A stretch of DNA of 32,015 nt from Filomicrobium sp. GTDB taxonomy: Bacteria > Pseudomonadota > Alphaproteobacteria > Rhizobiales > Hyphomicrobiaceae. The number at the start of each line of letters is the position of its first letter. Position 1 is the stretch's first letter. The stretch lies in the NCBI GenBank assembly GCA_029287535.1, contig JARFQY010000294.1, positions 1 to 32,015 of the forward strand, read 5' to 3'. A program made the position numbers and the translations under genes. Of the stretch, positions 14,372-22,872 are shown in pieces. The notes beneath the pieces are model-generated. The model did not search any database, was not told the origin of the DNA, and saw only the letters and a list, made by a program, of their open reading frames with translations.

Positions 14372-16908
14372 GTCATCGTTCCTCCCTTCCCGGCCTCATT
14401 CGCGCCGGCCCCCGCGGCCCTGGCGCGCTCGGCGAAGACCCTTAGCCCAGCTTCCACCTCGGCGAACACGGAGTCTGCCGGAAAGGCCCCGTCCGGCCCC
14501 CGTTCGCCGGCTGGGCGTCCGGTGAGGATCTCAATCCCTTGCGCGATTGTCGAGACCGCAAACACGCTGAACTTGTTTTCCCGAATGGCATCAACGACGT
14601 CCTCGCGCAGCATCAGATGCTGCACGTTGGCCGCTGGAATGATGACGCCTTGTGTACCTGTCAGGCCGCGCAACTTGCAAATGTCGAAGAAGCCCTCAAT
14701 TTTCTCGTTCACACCGCCAATCGCCTGCACTTCGCCAAGCTGGTTAACCGAGCCCGTCACGGCGATCCCTTGTCTAATGGGCACATCGGCAAGGGCCGAC
14801 AATAGCGCATAGAGCTCCGTCGAGGACGCGCTGTCCCCCTCAACCCCACCGTAGGACTGCTCGAAAACAAGCGAGGCCGACAAGGCCAGCGGCCGGTCCT
14901 GAGCGAACATCCCGGCCAGGTACCCCCAAAGAATCATGACACCCTTTGAGTGAAGCGGACCGCCGAGTTTCACCTCGCGTTCGATATCCACCATCCGGCC
15001 TGGGCCGAATCGGACTCGGGCGGTAATGCGACTTGGCCGACCAAACGAGAACTCGCCAAGCTGCAAGACCGACAACCCATTGATCTGCCCAACCGTCTCA
15101 CCATCGGTGTCGACCAGAATGATACCCCGCTCGAAGGTTTCCTGATCACGATCGCGCAAACGGTCGGCTCTCTGCACGTGTTCATCGATGGCGCGGCGAA
15201 CGTCTTCCCGCGTCGTCACGCTCCGTTCCGCCTGGGCGGCCCAGTAGTCGGCCTCCCGCACGATGTCTCCGATCCTCGAAACCTCGATCGACAGCTTGTC
15301 GCGGTCGCCGGCCATGCGGCTGCCTTCCTCGATGATCCTGGCCACCGCGCCCTTGTCGAGCGGCTTCAGTTTGTATTCGCCGACGATGGCGGCAACCAGT
15401 CGTGCATAGGCCTCTGCGTTGTCCTCGGTTCGCGCAATTGTATCGTCGAAGTCCGCCTGCACTTTGAACAGCTGCTGAAACTCCGGATCACCTTGAGACA
15501 GCAGGTAATAGAGTTCCCGGTCTCCAAAAAGCACCACCTTGACATCGAGCGGGATCGGCTGCGGGTCGAGCGTCTGTGTGGTCACGACCCCGAGGTTTTC
15601 GGCGGGATGTTCAATGCGGATGGAGCGCGTGCTCAAAGCTCGCTTCAAGGCCTCCCAAGCAAATGGAGACAGCAACAGCTTGCGCGCATCGATCAGAAGG
15701 TAACCGCCATTGGCGCGATGCAGCGCACCGGGCTTGATCAGCAGGAAATCCGTGACCAGTGCTCCCATTTGCGCCAGATATTCTGACCTGCCGATCAAAT
15801 TGCCATGGGTCGGGTTCGTTGCCTCAATGACAGGCGCGCCACTGGCTTTGTCTTCCTGGGCGATAATCGCATTCACCATGTAGCGGCGAAATCGCGGGTC
15901 GCGTGATGAGTCGATCGGCTGCGCAACAAAATCGCTCTGCTCGCTTGTTGGCTCGCCAATGAAGAGCTGTGCATTGACAATGAGGTCGCCCTCCACCGCC
16001 TTCAGAAAGTCCCGAGCGCCCTCAACCTCGCCAAAGGCGGCGAGCACATCGGCCAATGCTGTTTTTACGGCATTGGCGGCAACTTCTTCATTCAGCGCGC
16101 TCAGGCTTTGACGCCGTTCCTTGTCGGCGCGCGGGAAGCTCTGCAGAAGCTCAGTCAGTTCCTTCTGCAGGGCTTCGATGTTCTCGCGGACGGTGTCCTG
16201 CATGCTCGGCGGCATCGCCGCGAAGGCTTCGGGCTTCACAACCTTGCCTTCCAGCATGGGAGCGAAAGTGAAGCCCATTGGCGTTCGCAGGAAAGCGATG
16301 CCGCGTTGCTCGGCCCTCTCCCCTAGCGCCTGAAGTTGTTCTTCCGGCTGACCGCCATACTCCGCATCGATAGCGCGCGCGCGCGCTTGGTAGTCCTCGC
16401 TGTCGAAGGCAGCCGGAAGCGTCGCGCGGAGCTCGTCAATCAGCGCGACCATGGCCTTCTCCAGGCGTTGTGCCTGGCCCGGTGCCAGGCGCAATGCGGT
16501 GGGTGCGTTGGCGTGCTCGAAATTGTTGACATAGACCCAGTCATCGGGGCGCGGCGCTTCCGACGCCAGGGCCGTTAACGCGGAGCGCACGGCGGCGCTT
16601 TTTCCCGAAGCATCCGGACCGAGTACAAAGATGTTGTAGTCGTGTGACCGCATACCGGCGCCGAACCGCAACGCCTTGAGGGCGCGCTCTTGACCGATCA
16701 GCCCATGTACGGGCTCAAGGTCGTCGGTGGTTGCGAATTTCAAGGCGTCGGCATCCACCGTGCGCCGCAGGTCGGTCACCGCGAGTGCCGACCCAGGTGG
16801 CTGTGAAGAGATGTCCTCGGATCGGCTTTCGCTGACGTCCTCCGAGGTCTTGTCCCCAGAGGCCGCTTTCCCGTCTTTCTTGCCTTTCCTGCCCAGTCCG
16901 AAAATCAT
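14368..16908 (-). CDS. YcbZ/LonC-type ATP-dependent protease (AAA_32 plus Lon S16 domain)
   Basis: The 846-residue product has a charged N-terminus (1-45) and an ATPase module with Walker A FVLGPDASGKSAAV (residues 95-107). Inserted within it is a helical region (150-300), and a Walker-B-like GGYLLIDA lies at 401-408. A C-terminal Lon S16 protease domain spans about 590-800. The catalytic dyad is visible: Ser693 in EGDSASS and Lys736 in GGVNEKIEGF. Domain order and HRANGGYLLIDA are those of the E. coli YcbZ (LonH) group, not of classical Lon, which has a separate LAN domain. Expected function is ATP-fuelled degradation of cytoplasmic proteins; targets are unknown. The downstream USP-like gene overlaps by four bases. 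Confidence 0.92.
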   Translation of the reverse strand: MIFGLGRKGKKDGKAASGDKTSEDVSESRSEDISSQPPGSALAVTDLRRTVDADALKFATTDDLEPVHGLIGQERALKALRFGAGMRSHDYNIFVLGPDASGKSAAVRSALTALASEAPRPDDWVYVNNFEHANAPTALRLAPGQAQRLEKAMVALIDELRATLPAAFDSEDYQARARAIDAEYGGQPEEQLQALGERAEQRGIAFLRTPMGFTFAPMLEGKVVKPEAFAAMPPSMQDTVRENIEALQKELTELLQSFPRADKERRQSLSALNEEVAANAVKTALADVLAAFGEVEGARDFLKAVEGDLIVNAQLFIGEPTSEQSDFVAQPIDSSRDPRFRRYMVNAIIAQEDKASGAPVIEATNPTHGNLIGRSEYLAQMGALVTDFLLIKPGALHRANGGYLLIDARKLLLSPFAWEALKRALSTRSIRIEHPAENLGVVTTQTLDPQPIPLDVKVVLFGDRELYYLLSQGDPEFQQLFKVQADFDDTIARTEDNAEAYARLVAAIVGEYKLKPLDKGAVARIIEEGSRMAGDRDKLSIEVSRIGDIVREADYWAAQAERSVTTREDVRRAIDEHVQRADRLRDRDQETFERGIILVDTDGETVGQINGLSVLQLGEFSFGRPSRITARVRFGPGRMVDIEREVKLGGPLHSKGVMILWGYLAGMFAQDRPLALSASLVFEQSYGGVEGDSASSTELYALLSALADVPIRQGIAVTGSVNQLGEVQAIGGVNEKIEGFFDICKLRGLTGTQGVIIPAANVQHLMLREDVVDAIRENKFSVFAVSTIAQGIEILTGRPAGERGPDGAFPADSVFAEVEAGLRVFAERARAAGAGANEAGKGGTMT

Positions 16909-17079
16909 ACTTCTACCGCCCCATCACCCAACCGCCGCCGAGCTGTGACTTGACGGCCCGCTGGCCGTCAACCACGCTTTCGGCTCATGCACGAACACCT
17001 GCCGTAGCCCAAAAACTAACCAGAGCATCGAACTACGGCTATGTCTTTAACTCCGAGCCTCCCAATATAGGGCGCTTCC

Positions 17080-17595
17080 ATGACGCTTCCCTCCAACAAT
17101 CCTCTCGGCCCGCCAGCCCAGCCGCCTGACGACGGCCGCCAATCGGAGCGCGCAAACGACATCGCTCGCGGTGTGGCTCGTCTCATGCGGGCCCACGGCC
17201 TTGTCGGTCTTCCGGAAGTGACATTGCCAAACGGACGGCGCGCGGACGTTATGGGGCTGTCTGAAAAAGGCATCATTTGGATCGTGGAGATCAAGTCTGG
17301 GCCCGCTGACTTCCGCGCCGACGCGAAGTGGCCCGACTATCGGGAGTTTTGTGACTACTTTTTCTTTGCGGTCGCATCTGATTTTCCATTGGAGCTGTTG
17401 CCGCCGGAGACGGGCCTCTTGCTTGCCGATCGCTTCGGCGGCGAAATCGAACGACCGGCTCCTGAAACGCCTTTGCCGCCCGCCCGCCGCCGCGCTCTCA
17501 CACTGCGCTTCGCACGGCTGGCCGCGGAGCGGCTTTCGCTGCTGATGGACCCTGATTTGTCCGCCCGTGCCGATGCGTTCAAGAGCAAACTCTAA
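17080..17595 (+). CDS. mmcB: MmcB-family DNA repair protein
   Basis: The 171-residue product has the MmcB pattern: an N-terminal helix with ARGVARLMRAHG, then LPEVTLPNGRRADVMGLSEKGIIWIVEIKSGPADFRADAKWPDY and CDYFFFAVASDFP. The arrangement (RAD...IVEIKS) is that of a PD-(D/E)xK nuclease-like core: Asp of RAD, then E-I-K. In Caulobacter MmcB is LexA-regulated and involved in mitomycin C resistance. No convincing ribosome site precedes the ATG and I did not see a LexA box (GAAC-N7-GTTC type) in the 170-base upstream gap. The stop codon overlaps the end of the convergent PPK2 gene by four bases. Family call is good. Confidence 0.88.
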   Translation: MTLPSNNPLGPPAQPPDDGRQSERANDIARGVARLMRAHGLVGLPEVTLPNGRRADVMGLSEKGIIWIVEIKSGPADFRADAKWPDYREFCDYFFFAVASDFPLELLPPETGLLLADRFGGEIERPAPETPLPPARRRALTLRFARLAAERLSLLMDPDLSARADAFKSKL

Positions 17596-18506
17596 GCCTT
17601 TAGCGGTGTGGTCTCATAGAAGAACTCCGGTCCGGAGCCGATTATTTGCTCATCGGCCTTGCCGATTGCTTCCTCATCCTTGCCATCGTACTCGAACCCA
17701 CGCAGGACATACCGTATCGCTTCCAGCCGGGACCGCCGTTTGTCATTGGAGCGGATCACGGTCCATGGGCAATCAATGGTGTGGGTGAATCGGAACAGGT
17801 CGTGCTTTGCCTCGGTGTACTCGTCCCACTTTCCAATCGCTGCGAGATCCATGCGCGTGAGCTTCCATCGTTTGAGCGGATCGTGCTGACGCGCGTGCAG
17901 CCGCTTCAGTTGCATCTCACGGCCGATGGTCAGGAAAATCTTGAACAGATGAATACCATCGCGAGCCAATAGGGCTTCGAACTGGGGCGCCTCACGAAGG
18001 AAGTCTGCGAGCTGCTCTTCATCGCAAAAACCCATGACGCGTTCGACGCCGGCGCGGTTGTACCAGGAACGGTCAAATAGGACCATGTTGCCGCTGGTTG
18101 GCAGGTGTGTGACATACCGCTGAAAATACCACTGCCCCCGTTCAGCTTCGGTCGGCTTTGACAGGGCGACCGAGCGGGCATGGCGTGGATTCAGGTGTTC
18201 CATGAAGCGCTTGATGCATCCGCCCTTGCCGGCACTGTCGCGCCCTTCGAACAGTACGACAATTCGCTGCTGGGTTTCTCGGATATGCGATTGCAGTTTC
18301 AGCAGCTCGATCTGCAAGAGCCTCATTTGCTTCTCATATGCGCGGCGCTTCATTCGCTCGCTATAGGGGTAGTCGCCCGATCGAAGCGCGCCCTTAGCGA
18401 TCTTCTTGGGAAGGGTTAGAGCAGTCACGTCGAAACGAGTGACGTCGAAGGGCTCCGAGGTGGCCTCTTCTCCCTCGCCTTGGTGGGACTTCTTACCACC
18501 TGACAT
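17592..18506 (-). CDS. ppk2: Polyphosphate kinase 2 (PPK2)
   Basis: The 304-residue product has the single PPK2 domain: Walker A LFEGRDSAGKGG (residues 85-96), HLNPRHARSVAL with the conserved Arg, EAERGQWYFQRYV, and Walker B VLFDRSWYNRAGVE (142-155). The lid region includes KRLHARQHDPLKRWKLTRMD. Single-domain PPK2 enzymes transfer phosphate between polyphosphate and nucleoside di- or monophosphates; residue pattern and length fit the class I (nucleoside diphosphate) type, an inference. Placement next to the phosphate regulon fits polyphosphate handling. Its promoter region holds only one Pho half-box-like TTGTCAT (18541-18547), which is not enough to call PhoB control. Start ATG has AGAAGGACC upstream at a longish distance. 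Confidence 0.94.
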   Translation of the reverse strand: MSGGKKSHQGEGEEATSEPFDVTRFDVTALTLPKKIAKGALRSGDYPYSERMKRRAYEKQMRLLQIELLKLQSHIRETQQRIVVLFEGRDSAGKGGCIKRFMEHLNPRHARSVALSKPTEAERGQWYFQRYVTHLPTSGNMVLFDRSWYNRAGVERVMGFCDEEQLADFLREAPQFEALLARDGIHLFKIFLTIGREMQLKRLHARQHDPLKRWKLTRMDLAAIGKWDEYTEAKHDLFRFTHTIDCPWTVIRSNDKRRSRLEAIRYVLRGFEYDGKDEEAIGKADEQIIGSGPEFFYETTPLKA

Positions 18507-18801
18507 TTTTTTGTTGGTCCTTCTTCAATTCAGCGATCAATTGTCATCTTGGCCTGCGACAGTCTCAACTCCGCGCAGGAAGGTTGCAAGTGGTCTGGTG
18601 CGCGAACTGGAGTGCTATCAGTTTGTTTTCCGGTAAGGTTTCGATAAGCCACCCGTTGCAACCTCCTGAGATCACGTGCTTGCCGCGTGGTTAAGCCGGA
18701 ATGAGGCGTACAAAAAGAAAAATTGAGCGAAGAGGCTTCGCTCGGCAACCGCGTCCTGGCCGACCCGCCAGGTGGCGAGCGTCGAAGCTGGGAGGTTGTT
18801 G

Positions 18802-20088
18802 ATGAGTCTACGAGCCGGAGCACGCTCGGTCGTTTTTCTCTGCACGGAGATGCGCTCTCCTATAGTGTTGCTGCTATCAGTCATTGCTGTGACTTGGCTG
18901 CCGGGTTGGCAGCACGATAACCTGGAGTTGTTTCTTGCCATGGCCTCATTGACGCCAGGCGCACCTTTTCCGCGATCCTTGACGGATACTGCAGAGCAGA
19001 ACGCGAGTGAGGGGCAATCAGCGATTGGATCAAAAGGGTCTGACGAGAGTTGGCGAGCGATCATCGATGCTCTGCCCGACGCTGCTTTGACGCTCGATGC
19101 GGATGGCGTGATTTCTCATCAAAACGAACTTCTCAAAGGTCTTTTCCCTGAAATGACGGTTGGTCAGGCCATGGGGCAGCTGCTGAGAGATCCTGATCTG
19201 AAGACCGCTGTGGAGATGGCCCCCCGTTCAACCAAGCCGATGGTTGTACATCTTAATGAACGCGTTCCGGTGCCACGCAGTATCGAAGCCACCGTCACGC
19301 GCCTTGAGTTGGGTTCCGATACGGCCAGGCTCTTGGTGACATTCCGTGATTTAACCGAGCGCGAGAAGGTCGAAAAAATGCGTGCCGACTTCGTCGCCAA
19401 CGCAAGTCATGAATTGCGCACGCCGCTCGCCTCCCTCAAAGGCTACATTGAAACGCTGCAGGGTTCGGCCCGCGAAGACGAGGCAGCCCGCGATCGATTT
19501 TTGGCGATCATGTGGACCCAGGCCCTGCGCATGTCGCGCCTCGTCGACGACCTTTTATCGCTGACCCGTGTCGAGATGCGTGCCCACCTTGTGCCGCGTG
19601 GCACGGCGGACCTCAATGAAGTGGCCGCCTATGTCGTGCAATCCTTGGAGCCATTGGCGAATTCGCAGAACGCGCGGATTAGCTTGAAAGTTCTGGATGC
19701 AGACGCACTTATTCGCGCCGATCGTGAGGAAATCGTGCAGGCGCTCCAGAACCTCGTTCACAATGCTCTGAAGTATGGCCGTGACAATGGCTGCGTCGAA
19801 GTCACCGTTTCTCGGCAGGCAAACGATGACGGAACCCAAGATACGTTTAACGTTTCGGTTGCTGACGATGGACCCGGTATTGCCGCCCACCATTTGCCGC
19901 GTCTTGTCGAGCGCTTTTACCGCGTTAACCCTGCCTCGAGCCGGGAAAAAGGCGGCACCGGATTGGGGCTCGCGATCGTCAAGCACATCATGCTGCGACA
20001 CCGCGGAGATCTAAAGGTCACCTCCAAAGTTGGCCAAGGATCGACGTTCACTTTGGCGTTTGAAGAGCTCGCCCCAAACGCGACCTAG
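18802..20088 (+). CDS. phoR: Phosphate regulon sensor histidine kinase PhoR
   Basis: The start at 18802 is chosen because GGGAGG lies six bases upstream; a GTG at 18772 would add ten residues without a ribosome site. The product is 428 residues. One or two short hydrophobic segments lie near residues 20-45, then a PAS domain (WRAIIDALPDAALTLDADGVISHQN, about 80-180), then the kinase: H-box FVANASHELRTPLASLKGYIETL, N-box QNLVHNALKYGRDNG, G1 VADDGPGI, F-box and G2 GGTGLGLAIVKHI. It lacks a large periplasmic domain, as usual for PhoR, which reads phosphate status through PstSCAB and PhoU. It is the first gene of the phosphate cluster; its partner PhoB is encoded at the other end. Confidence 0.95.
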   Translation: MSLRAGARSVVFLCTEMRSPIVLLLSVIAVTWLPGWQHDNLELFLAMASLTPGAPFPRSLTDTAEQNASEGQSAIGSKGSDESWRAIIDALPDAALTLDADGVISHQNELLKGLFPEMTVGQAMGQLLRDPDLKTAVEMAPRSTKPMVVHLNERVPVPRSIEATVTRLELGSDTARLLVTFRDLTEREKVEKMRADFVANASHELRTPLASLKGYIETLQGSAREDEAARDRFLAIMWTQALRMSRLVDDLLSLTRVEMRAHLVPRGTADLNEVAAYVVQSLEPLANSQNARISLKVLDADALIRADREEIVQALQNLVHNALKYGRDNGCVEVTVSRQANDDGTQDTFNVSVADDGPGIAAHHLPRLVERFYRVNPASSREKGGTGLGLAIVKHIMLRHRGDLKVTSKVGQGSTFTLAFEELAPNAT

Positions 20089-20116
20089 AAAAAGCAATAA
20101 TATTCAAACGCTTAAG

Positions 20117-20145
20117 TTGTCACAATTTTGTATGCAAACTGTCAA
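20117..20145 (+). promoter_or_regulatory. Pho box of three direct-repeat units upstream of pstS
   Basis: TTGTCAC (20117-20123), TTGTATG (20128-20134) and CTGTCAA (20139-20145) are spaced by exactly four bases (AATT and CAAA), giving an 11-bp period. The first and third match the Pho-box unit CTGTCAT in 5 and 6 of 7 positions, the middle one in 4. PhoB binds such head-to-tail repeats next to the -10 region. The position, 117 bases before the pstS start, fits PhoB activation of pstSCAB-phoU-phoB from inside the cluster, separately from phoR. Confidence 0.88.
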
Positions 20146-20261
20146 AAACACTTAGAACTAATAGTCTAGGTGTGGATGGCCGGCGCGGGGAGCTCCGGCC
20201 AGATGTCGGTATACCGCTGACATCTTGTTTGCACTCCTAGAGCAATCCAGGGAGAAAAAGC

Positions 20262-21323
20262 GTGAACCACAAGTTCATCGCCATCGCTGTAGCAACTGCT
20301 GCTGCGGGCTCATTTGTACTTACTAATGCGGCGTCGGCCCGTGAAATTAAGATCGTCGGTTCATCGACGGTGTTCCCTTACACGCAGGCGGTTGCCGAGG
20401 AATTCGCTCGCGCCGGCGGTAAGGCTCCAACGGTCGAATCGACCGGCACCGGCGGCGGCATGAAGATCTTCTGCGCTGGTATCGGCGAGTCGCACCCAGA
20501 CATCACTGGTGCTTCGCGCGCCATGAAGTCTTCGGAAAAGGCCGACTGTGAGAAGAACGGCGTCAAGGACGTCACCGAAGTTCTGCTTGGCTATGATGGA
20601 CTGTCTGTCGCCAACTCGCGTAAGGGCAAGAAGTTCTCGGTCACGAAGCCTCAGCTTTATCAGGCCTTGGCTGCGAAGGTTCCTGTTGACGGCAAGCTCG
20701 TCGACAACCCTTACAAGAAGTGGTCGGACATCGATAAGGCGCTGCCGAACCAGCCGATCACGGCTTACGGCCCGCCGCCAACCTCCGGTACGCGCGACGC
20801 TTTCGTCGAACTCGTTTTCCACTACGTCTGCAAGAAGGGTAAGCTTCCTTTCTGGGCCGACGCGAAGAAAGGCGCTGGCGACAAGAAAGCCTTCAAGAAG
20901 ATGTACAAGGCCGACTGCACCGCCATGCGGACCGACGGCCCGTTCATCGAAGCCGGCGAAAATGACAACCTGATCGTTCAGCGTCTCGATGCTGACCCGA
21001 ACGCGGTTGGTATCTTCGGCTACTCGTTCCTGTTCGAGAACCAGGACAAGCTGCAGGCTCTCCAGATTGGTGGCGTCGAGCCGTCAATGGAAACCATTGC
21101 GTCCGGCGAATACGGCATTTCCCGTCCGCTGTTCATCTACATCAAAAACGCTCACCGCAAAGTCATCGACGGCATGACTGCCTTCATCGAGGAGTACGTG
21201 TCCGACAAGGCTATGGGTGACGGTGGCTATCTGTCCGAGCGCGGCCTCGTTGTACTTCCTGCCGACAAGCTGAAGGAAGTTCAAGAAGGCGCTCGCAAAG
21301 CAAAGAAAATGGCAGCGAAGTAA
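20262..21323 (+). CDS. pstS: Phosphate ABC transporter substrate-binding protein PstS
   Basis: The GTG start at 20262 is backed by AGGGAG seven bases upstream. The 353-residue precursor has a signal peptide (cleavage after NAASA, about residue 26). The mature start REIKIVGSSTVFPYTQAVAEEF is typical of the family. Phosphate-binding loops are visible: GSSTVFP near 32-38, ESTGTGGGMKIFC near 60-72, DITGASRAMK near 80-89 and PPTSGTRDAF near 171-180. It is the periplasmic high-affinity phosphate receptor for PstCAB. Codon use is more biased to preferred codons (AAG, ATC, GGC) than in neighbours, fitting high expression. Two hairpins follow the gene before pstC, consistent with much higher pstS than pstC levels. 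Preceded by a clear Pho box. Confidence 0.97.
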   Translation: MNHKFIAIAVATAAAGSFVLTNAASAREIKIVGSSTVFPYTQAVAEEFARAGGKAPTVESTGTGGGMKIFCAGIGESHPDITGASRAMKSSEKADCEKNGVKDVTEVLLGYDGLSVANSRKGKKFSVTKPQLYQALAAKVPVDGKLVDNPYKKWSDIDKALPNQPITAYGPPPTSGTRDAFVELVFHYVCKKGKLPFWADAKKGAGDKKAFKKMYKADCTAMRTDGPFIEAGENDNLIVQRLDADPNAVGIFGYSFLFENQDKLQALQIGGVEPSMETIASGEYGISRPLFIYIKNAHRKVIDGMTAFIEEYVSDKAMGDGGYLSERGLVVLPADKLKEVQEGARKAKKMAAK

Positions 21324-21329
21324 ACAATT

Positions 21330-21401
21330 GCCTCGACGAATGAAATTCGTTCGAAGAGGCTAGAAAAATACGCGGCGGCGGCCTCGTTCTTAGAGGCCGC
21401 C
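21330..21401 (+). terminator. Two hairpins between pstS and pstC
   Basis: Hairpin one (21330-21360) pairs GCCTC with GAGGC and, further in, ACGAAT with ATTCGT around a GAA loop, with a small internal bulge. Hairpin two (21377-21401) has a perfect 9-bp GC-rich stem GGCGGCCTC/GAGGCCGCC with a seven-base loop. Neither is followed by a strong T run. They probably stabilise or partly terminate the pstS message, allowing excess binding protein over membrane subunits; this is inference from position. Confidence 0.6.
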
Positions 21402-21489
21402 ACCCAATTTGAAATAAAAGTACCGACGTCGACACCAGTATGCGCGCAAGGTGTTTGCGTTTCTTATCCGCCGATTCATAGGCTGACCC

Positions 21490-22872
21490 ATGCTCTCCTA
21501 CCTGCTGCTGGCCTTGCTGGCTGTCACCATCGCGGCGTATTTCGCGGGCTACTCAAAAGCACGCGCCTTCGCCACCGGGGCAAGTGACGGTTCACAGCAC
21601 TCGCTGTCTGGCTACCATGGCGCATACGTTGCTGCCTGGGCCGGAATTCCTTCTTTTCTCTTGGTTCTTCTGTGGTTGCTCTTCCAAGGTCCGGTCGTCG
21701 ACTCGCTCTTGGTGTCGAGCCTGCCGCCCGATCGGGTTGAGGGCCTGGATGTTGGTCAGCTGAACTTGCTGGTAAGCGAGATCAAATCGGTCGCAAAAGG
21801 CAACATATTCAGTGAGCCCGACGCAGTCGTCCTTGCAGCGGCCGAGCGGTACAACGCTTGGAACGCGATCGCCAACTGGGCCATGGTCGCTTGTGCGCTC
21901 GCTTTGGCTGTCGGCGCCTTGTTCATTGCGCGCTCAAAGCTGGCGCCGCGGTTCCGGGCACGCAACCAGGTTGAACGCATTACCTCGGCCCTCATGATCG
22001 TTTGCTCGCTCATCGCGATCTTCACGACCATCGGCATTGTCGTCTCACTTCTGTATGAGACGCTGCGGTTCTTCTCCATGGTATCGCCCCTTCAGTTCTT
22101 CTTCGGCTTGAACTGGGAACCGCAGATCGCCATGCGAGAGGATCAGGTGACATCGGGCGGCGCATTTGGTGCGATCCCGGTTTACGTCGGCACCCTGCTG
22201 ATCGCCTTTATCGCCATGCTGGTGGCCACCCCGATTGGGCTCTTTTCAGCCGTGTATCTGACCGAGTACGCTTCCGACGGCGTGCGGGCGGTTGTGAAGC
22301 CGCTACTGGAGATCCTCGCTGGCATCCCGACCGTCGTTTATGGCTTCTTCGCCGTTTTGACGGTTGCGCCCGCGATGCGCCAGTTCGGCGAATTGCTTGG
22401 CTTCTCAATCGCTCCGAACAGCGCGCTCGCCGCCGGTGCGGTGATGGGCATCATGTTGATCCCATTCATCTCTTCACTCTCCGATGACGCTCTTGCCGCG
22501 GTGCCTCAGTCACTTCGGGATGGATCTTATGGACTCGGCGCCACCAAGGGCGAAACGATCACGAAGGTCCTCCTTCCTGCGGCGTTGCCGGGCATCATGG
22601 GCGGTATCCTGCTCGCCGTCAGCCGCGCCATCGGCGAAACCATGATCGTTGTTATGGCCGCCGGCATCATCGCGGCATTGACGCTCAACCCGTTCGAGCC
22701 TGTCACCACAGTGACCGTGCAGATCGTCACCTTGTTGATCGGCGACACTGAATTCGACAATCCCAAGACGCTCGCGGCATTCGCACTTGGTCTGGTGCTG
22801 TTCTTGGTCACGCTGTGTCTCAACGTGATCGCTTTGAGCATCGTTCGAAAGTACCGGGAACAATATGACTGA
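21490..22872 (+). CDS. pstC: Phosphate ABC transporter permease PstC
   Basis: The 460-residue product is an integral membrane permease. About 200 N-terminal residues contain two or three extra helices and a periplasmic loop (residues about 65-120), a form usual in alphaproteobacteria and longer than the roughly 320-residue E. coli PstC. The conserved ABC permease core follows, from GAIPVYVGTLLIAFIAMLVATPIGLFSAVYLTEY. The EAA loop contacting the ATPase is LRDGSYGLGATKGETITKVLLPAALPGIMGGI. The last 8 bases overlap the start of pstA, so the two are translationally coupled. With PstA it forms the transmembrane channel for phosphate. The ribosome site is weak. Confidence 0.95.
   Translation: MLSYLLLALLAVTIAAYFAGYSKARAFATGASDGSQHSLSGYHGAYVAAWAGIPSFLLVLLWLLFQGPVVDSLLVSSLPPDRVEGLDVGQLNLLVSEIKSVAKGNIFSEPDAVVLAAAERYNAWNAIANWAMVACALALAVGALFIARSKLAPRFRARNQVERITSALMIVCSLIAIFTTIGIVVSLLYETLRFFSMVSPLQFFFGLNWEPQIAMREDQVTSGGAFGAIPVYVGTLLIAFIAMLVATPIGLFSAVYLTEYASDGVRAVVKPLLEILAGIPTVVYGFFAVLTVAPAMRQFGELLGFSIAPNSALAAGAVMGIMLIPFISSLSDDALAAVPQSLRDGSYGLGATKGETITKVLLPAALPGIMGGILLAVSRAIGETMIVVMAAGIIAALTLNPFEPVTTVTVQIVTLLIGDTEFDNPKTLAAFALGLVLFLVTLCLNVIALSIVRKYREQYD

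Noticed and set aside
18541-18547. TTGTCAT resembling a Pho-box unit in the ppk2 promoter region
   Set aside because: A single unit without a second copy 11 bases away on either side; not enough for a PhoB site.
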